This document shows positions 63,514 through 64,000 of a DNA stretch of 64,000 nt, in pieces. The position numbers and the translations under genes are program-made. The first letter of the stretch is position 1. The number at the start of each line of letters is the position of its first letter. The notes beneath the pieces were generated by a model. It had not been told where the DNA came from, did not search any database, and was given only the letters and a program-made list of their open reading frames with translations. The DNA comes from Actinoplanes siamensis. Its GTDB lineage: Bacteria; Actinomycetota; Actinomycetes; Mycobacteriales; Micromonosporaceae. The stretch lies in assembly GCF_016862395.1 (NCBI RefSeq), contig NZ_BOMW01000046.1:1-64000 (forward strand). The letters are read 5' to 3'.

Positions 63514-64000
63514 ATGTGTGGGGAGGACGTGCTGTCCGGCAACTGGCGCCGGCGAAAAGTGATCCCGGAGGTGGACGCCGAGCCGGACCTGGTCGTCGAG
63601 GATGCGGACTCCGGGTTCTGCGGCGCGGTGGTCGGCTTCGAGCTGGGCGCCGTGGTGCTGGAGGACCGGTTCGGCAAGCGGCGCAACTTCCCGCTCGCGC
63701 CGGCCGCGTTCCTGCTCGACGGGCAGCCGGTCACGCTGCGGAAACCCGTGCCCACGGCGGTGCCCGAGCGGCGCAGGACCACCGCTTCCGGGTCGATCGC
63801 GGTGGCCGGCGTCACCGCACAGGTGGCCAAGGCCAGCCGGATCTGGGTGGAGGGCCTCCACGACGCCGCCCTGGTCGAGCGGATCTGGGGCGACGACCTG
63901 CGGATCGAGGGCGTGGTGGTGGAGCCGCTGGACGGCATCGACGACCTGGCCGCTGCCGTCGCCGAGTTCCGCCCGGGACCCCGCCGCCGCCTCGGCGTGC
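63514..64000 (+). CDS. DUF3097 family protein, cut by the window end
   Basis: The first 162 codons of a rightward gene; no stop is reached. The product starts MCGEDVLSGNWRRRK and carries the DUF3097 signature VEGLHDAALVERIWGDDLR, followed by GVVVEPLDGIDDL and FRPGPRRRLGV. DUF3097 is an actinobacterial family of unknown function with a Toprim-like look in the VEGLHDA segment. ATG 63514 is assumed; GTG 63505 is possible. Confidence 0.85.
   Translation, partial: MCGEDVLSGNWRRRKVIPEVDAEPDLVVEDADSGFCGAVVGFELGAVVLEDRFGKRRNFPLAPAAFLLDGQPVTLRKPVPTAVPERRRTTASGSIAVAGVTAQVAKASRIWVEGLHDAALVERIWGDDLRIEGVVVEPLDGIDDLAAAVAEFRPGPRRRLGV

Overview
This window is high-GC actinomycete chromosome, most likely from the Micromonosporaceae (Actinoplanes-like); the genus is inferred from style and gene content, not proven. 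Actinobacterial marks include OpcA beside G6PDH, a mycothiol-type DinB enzyme, acVLRF1, DUF2630 and DUF3097 proteins, an AcnR-type regulator, the sufR-B-D-Rieske-C-S-U-T operon, and GTG starts with 4-base ATGA/GTGA overlaps. No rRNA, tRNA, CRISPR array, insertion sequence or prophage was seen. From memory, the gene order follows the M. tuberculosis Rv1445c to Rv1485 block: pgl-opcA-zwf-tal-tkt / ctaB / ctaA / sufR-BDCSU-sufT / ABC-F / small HTH / echA / acnR / acn / moxR-DUF58-VWA / fabG-fabI / hemH. Other genes are inserted into that backbone.

Layout. 0-8 kb: a GNAT/VOC divergent pair, then the leftward pentose-phosphate operon (tkt, tal, zwf, opcA, pgl). 8-12 kb: heme O synthase (ctaB), a small conserved protein with an ATP-grasp ligase, a 590-bp repeat-bearing gap, and heme A synthase (ctaA). 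12-18.7 kb: the complete SUF iron-sulfur operon behind its own repressor. 18.8-25 kb: accessory enzymes (mycothiol enzyme, alpha/beta hydrolase), an ArsR-MFS pair, a histidine phosphatase, acVLRF1 and a zinc metallopeptidase. 25-31.6 kb: an ABC-F ATPase, a small HTH protein, an enoyl-CoA hydratase, an ABC exporter, a Mug glycosylase and an SDR protein. 31.7-38.4 kb: acnR and aconitase, enclosing a HAD protein that lacks its nucleophile, a RIO-family kinase and small conserved proteins. 38.5-49.5 kb: a cytosolic-type pullulanase with two CBM41-like domains, a lipoprotein, a Xaa-Pro aminopeptidase with its 3' end copied in tandem, a secreted Cu/Zn SOD-like protein, a PfkB sugar kinase, a hotdog thioesterase and two bacterial PH-domain proteins. 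49.8-58.8 kb: MoxR/DUF58/VWA, a two-component system, fabG-fabI, ferrochelatase and a NagD-like phosphatase. 58.8-64 kb: an HTH protein with MgtE-N-like helical repeats, a 1.2-kb gap of lower GC with microproteins, palindromes and a duplicated segment, three NUDIX genes, a conserved hypothetical and a truncated DUF3097 gene.

Functional themes are NADPH and pentose supply, heme (ctaA, ctaB, hemH) and Fe-S (suf, aconitase) metabolism, and fatty-acid elongation. Two regulatory observations stand out. The acnR and acn promoters share a 26-bp element in the same orientation, and the acn leader also carries an iron-box-like palindrome, suggesting both AcnR and DtxR/IdeR-type control. The 60.0-61.3 kb gap has a perfect CRP/FNR-type palindrome, two further palindromes and two overlapping short reading frames, one encoding a 33-residue hydrophobic peptide; this is the least explained part of the window.
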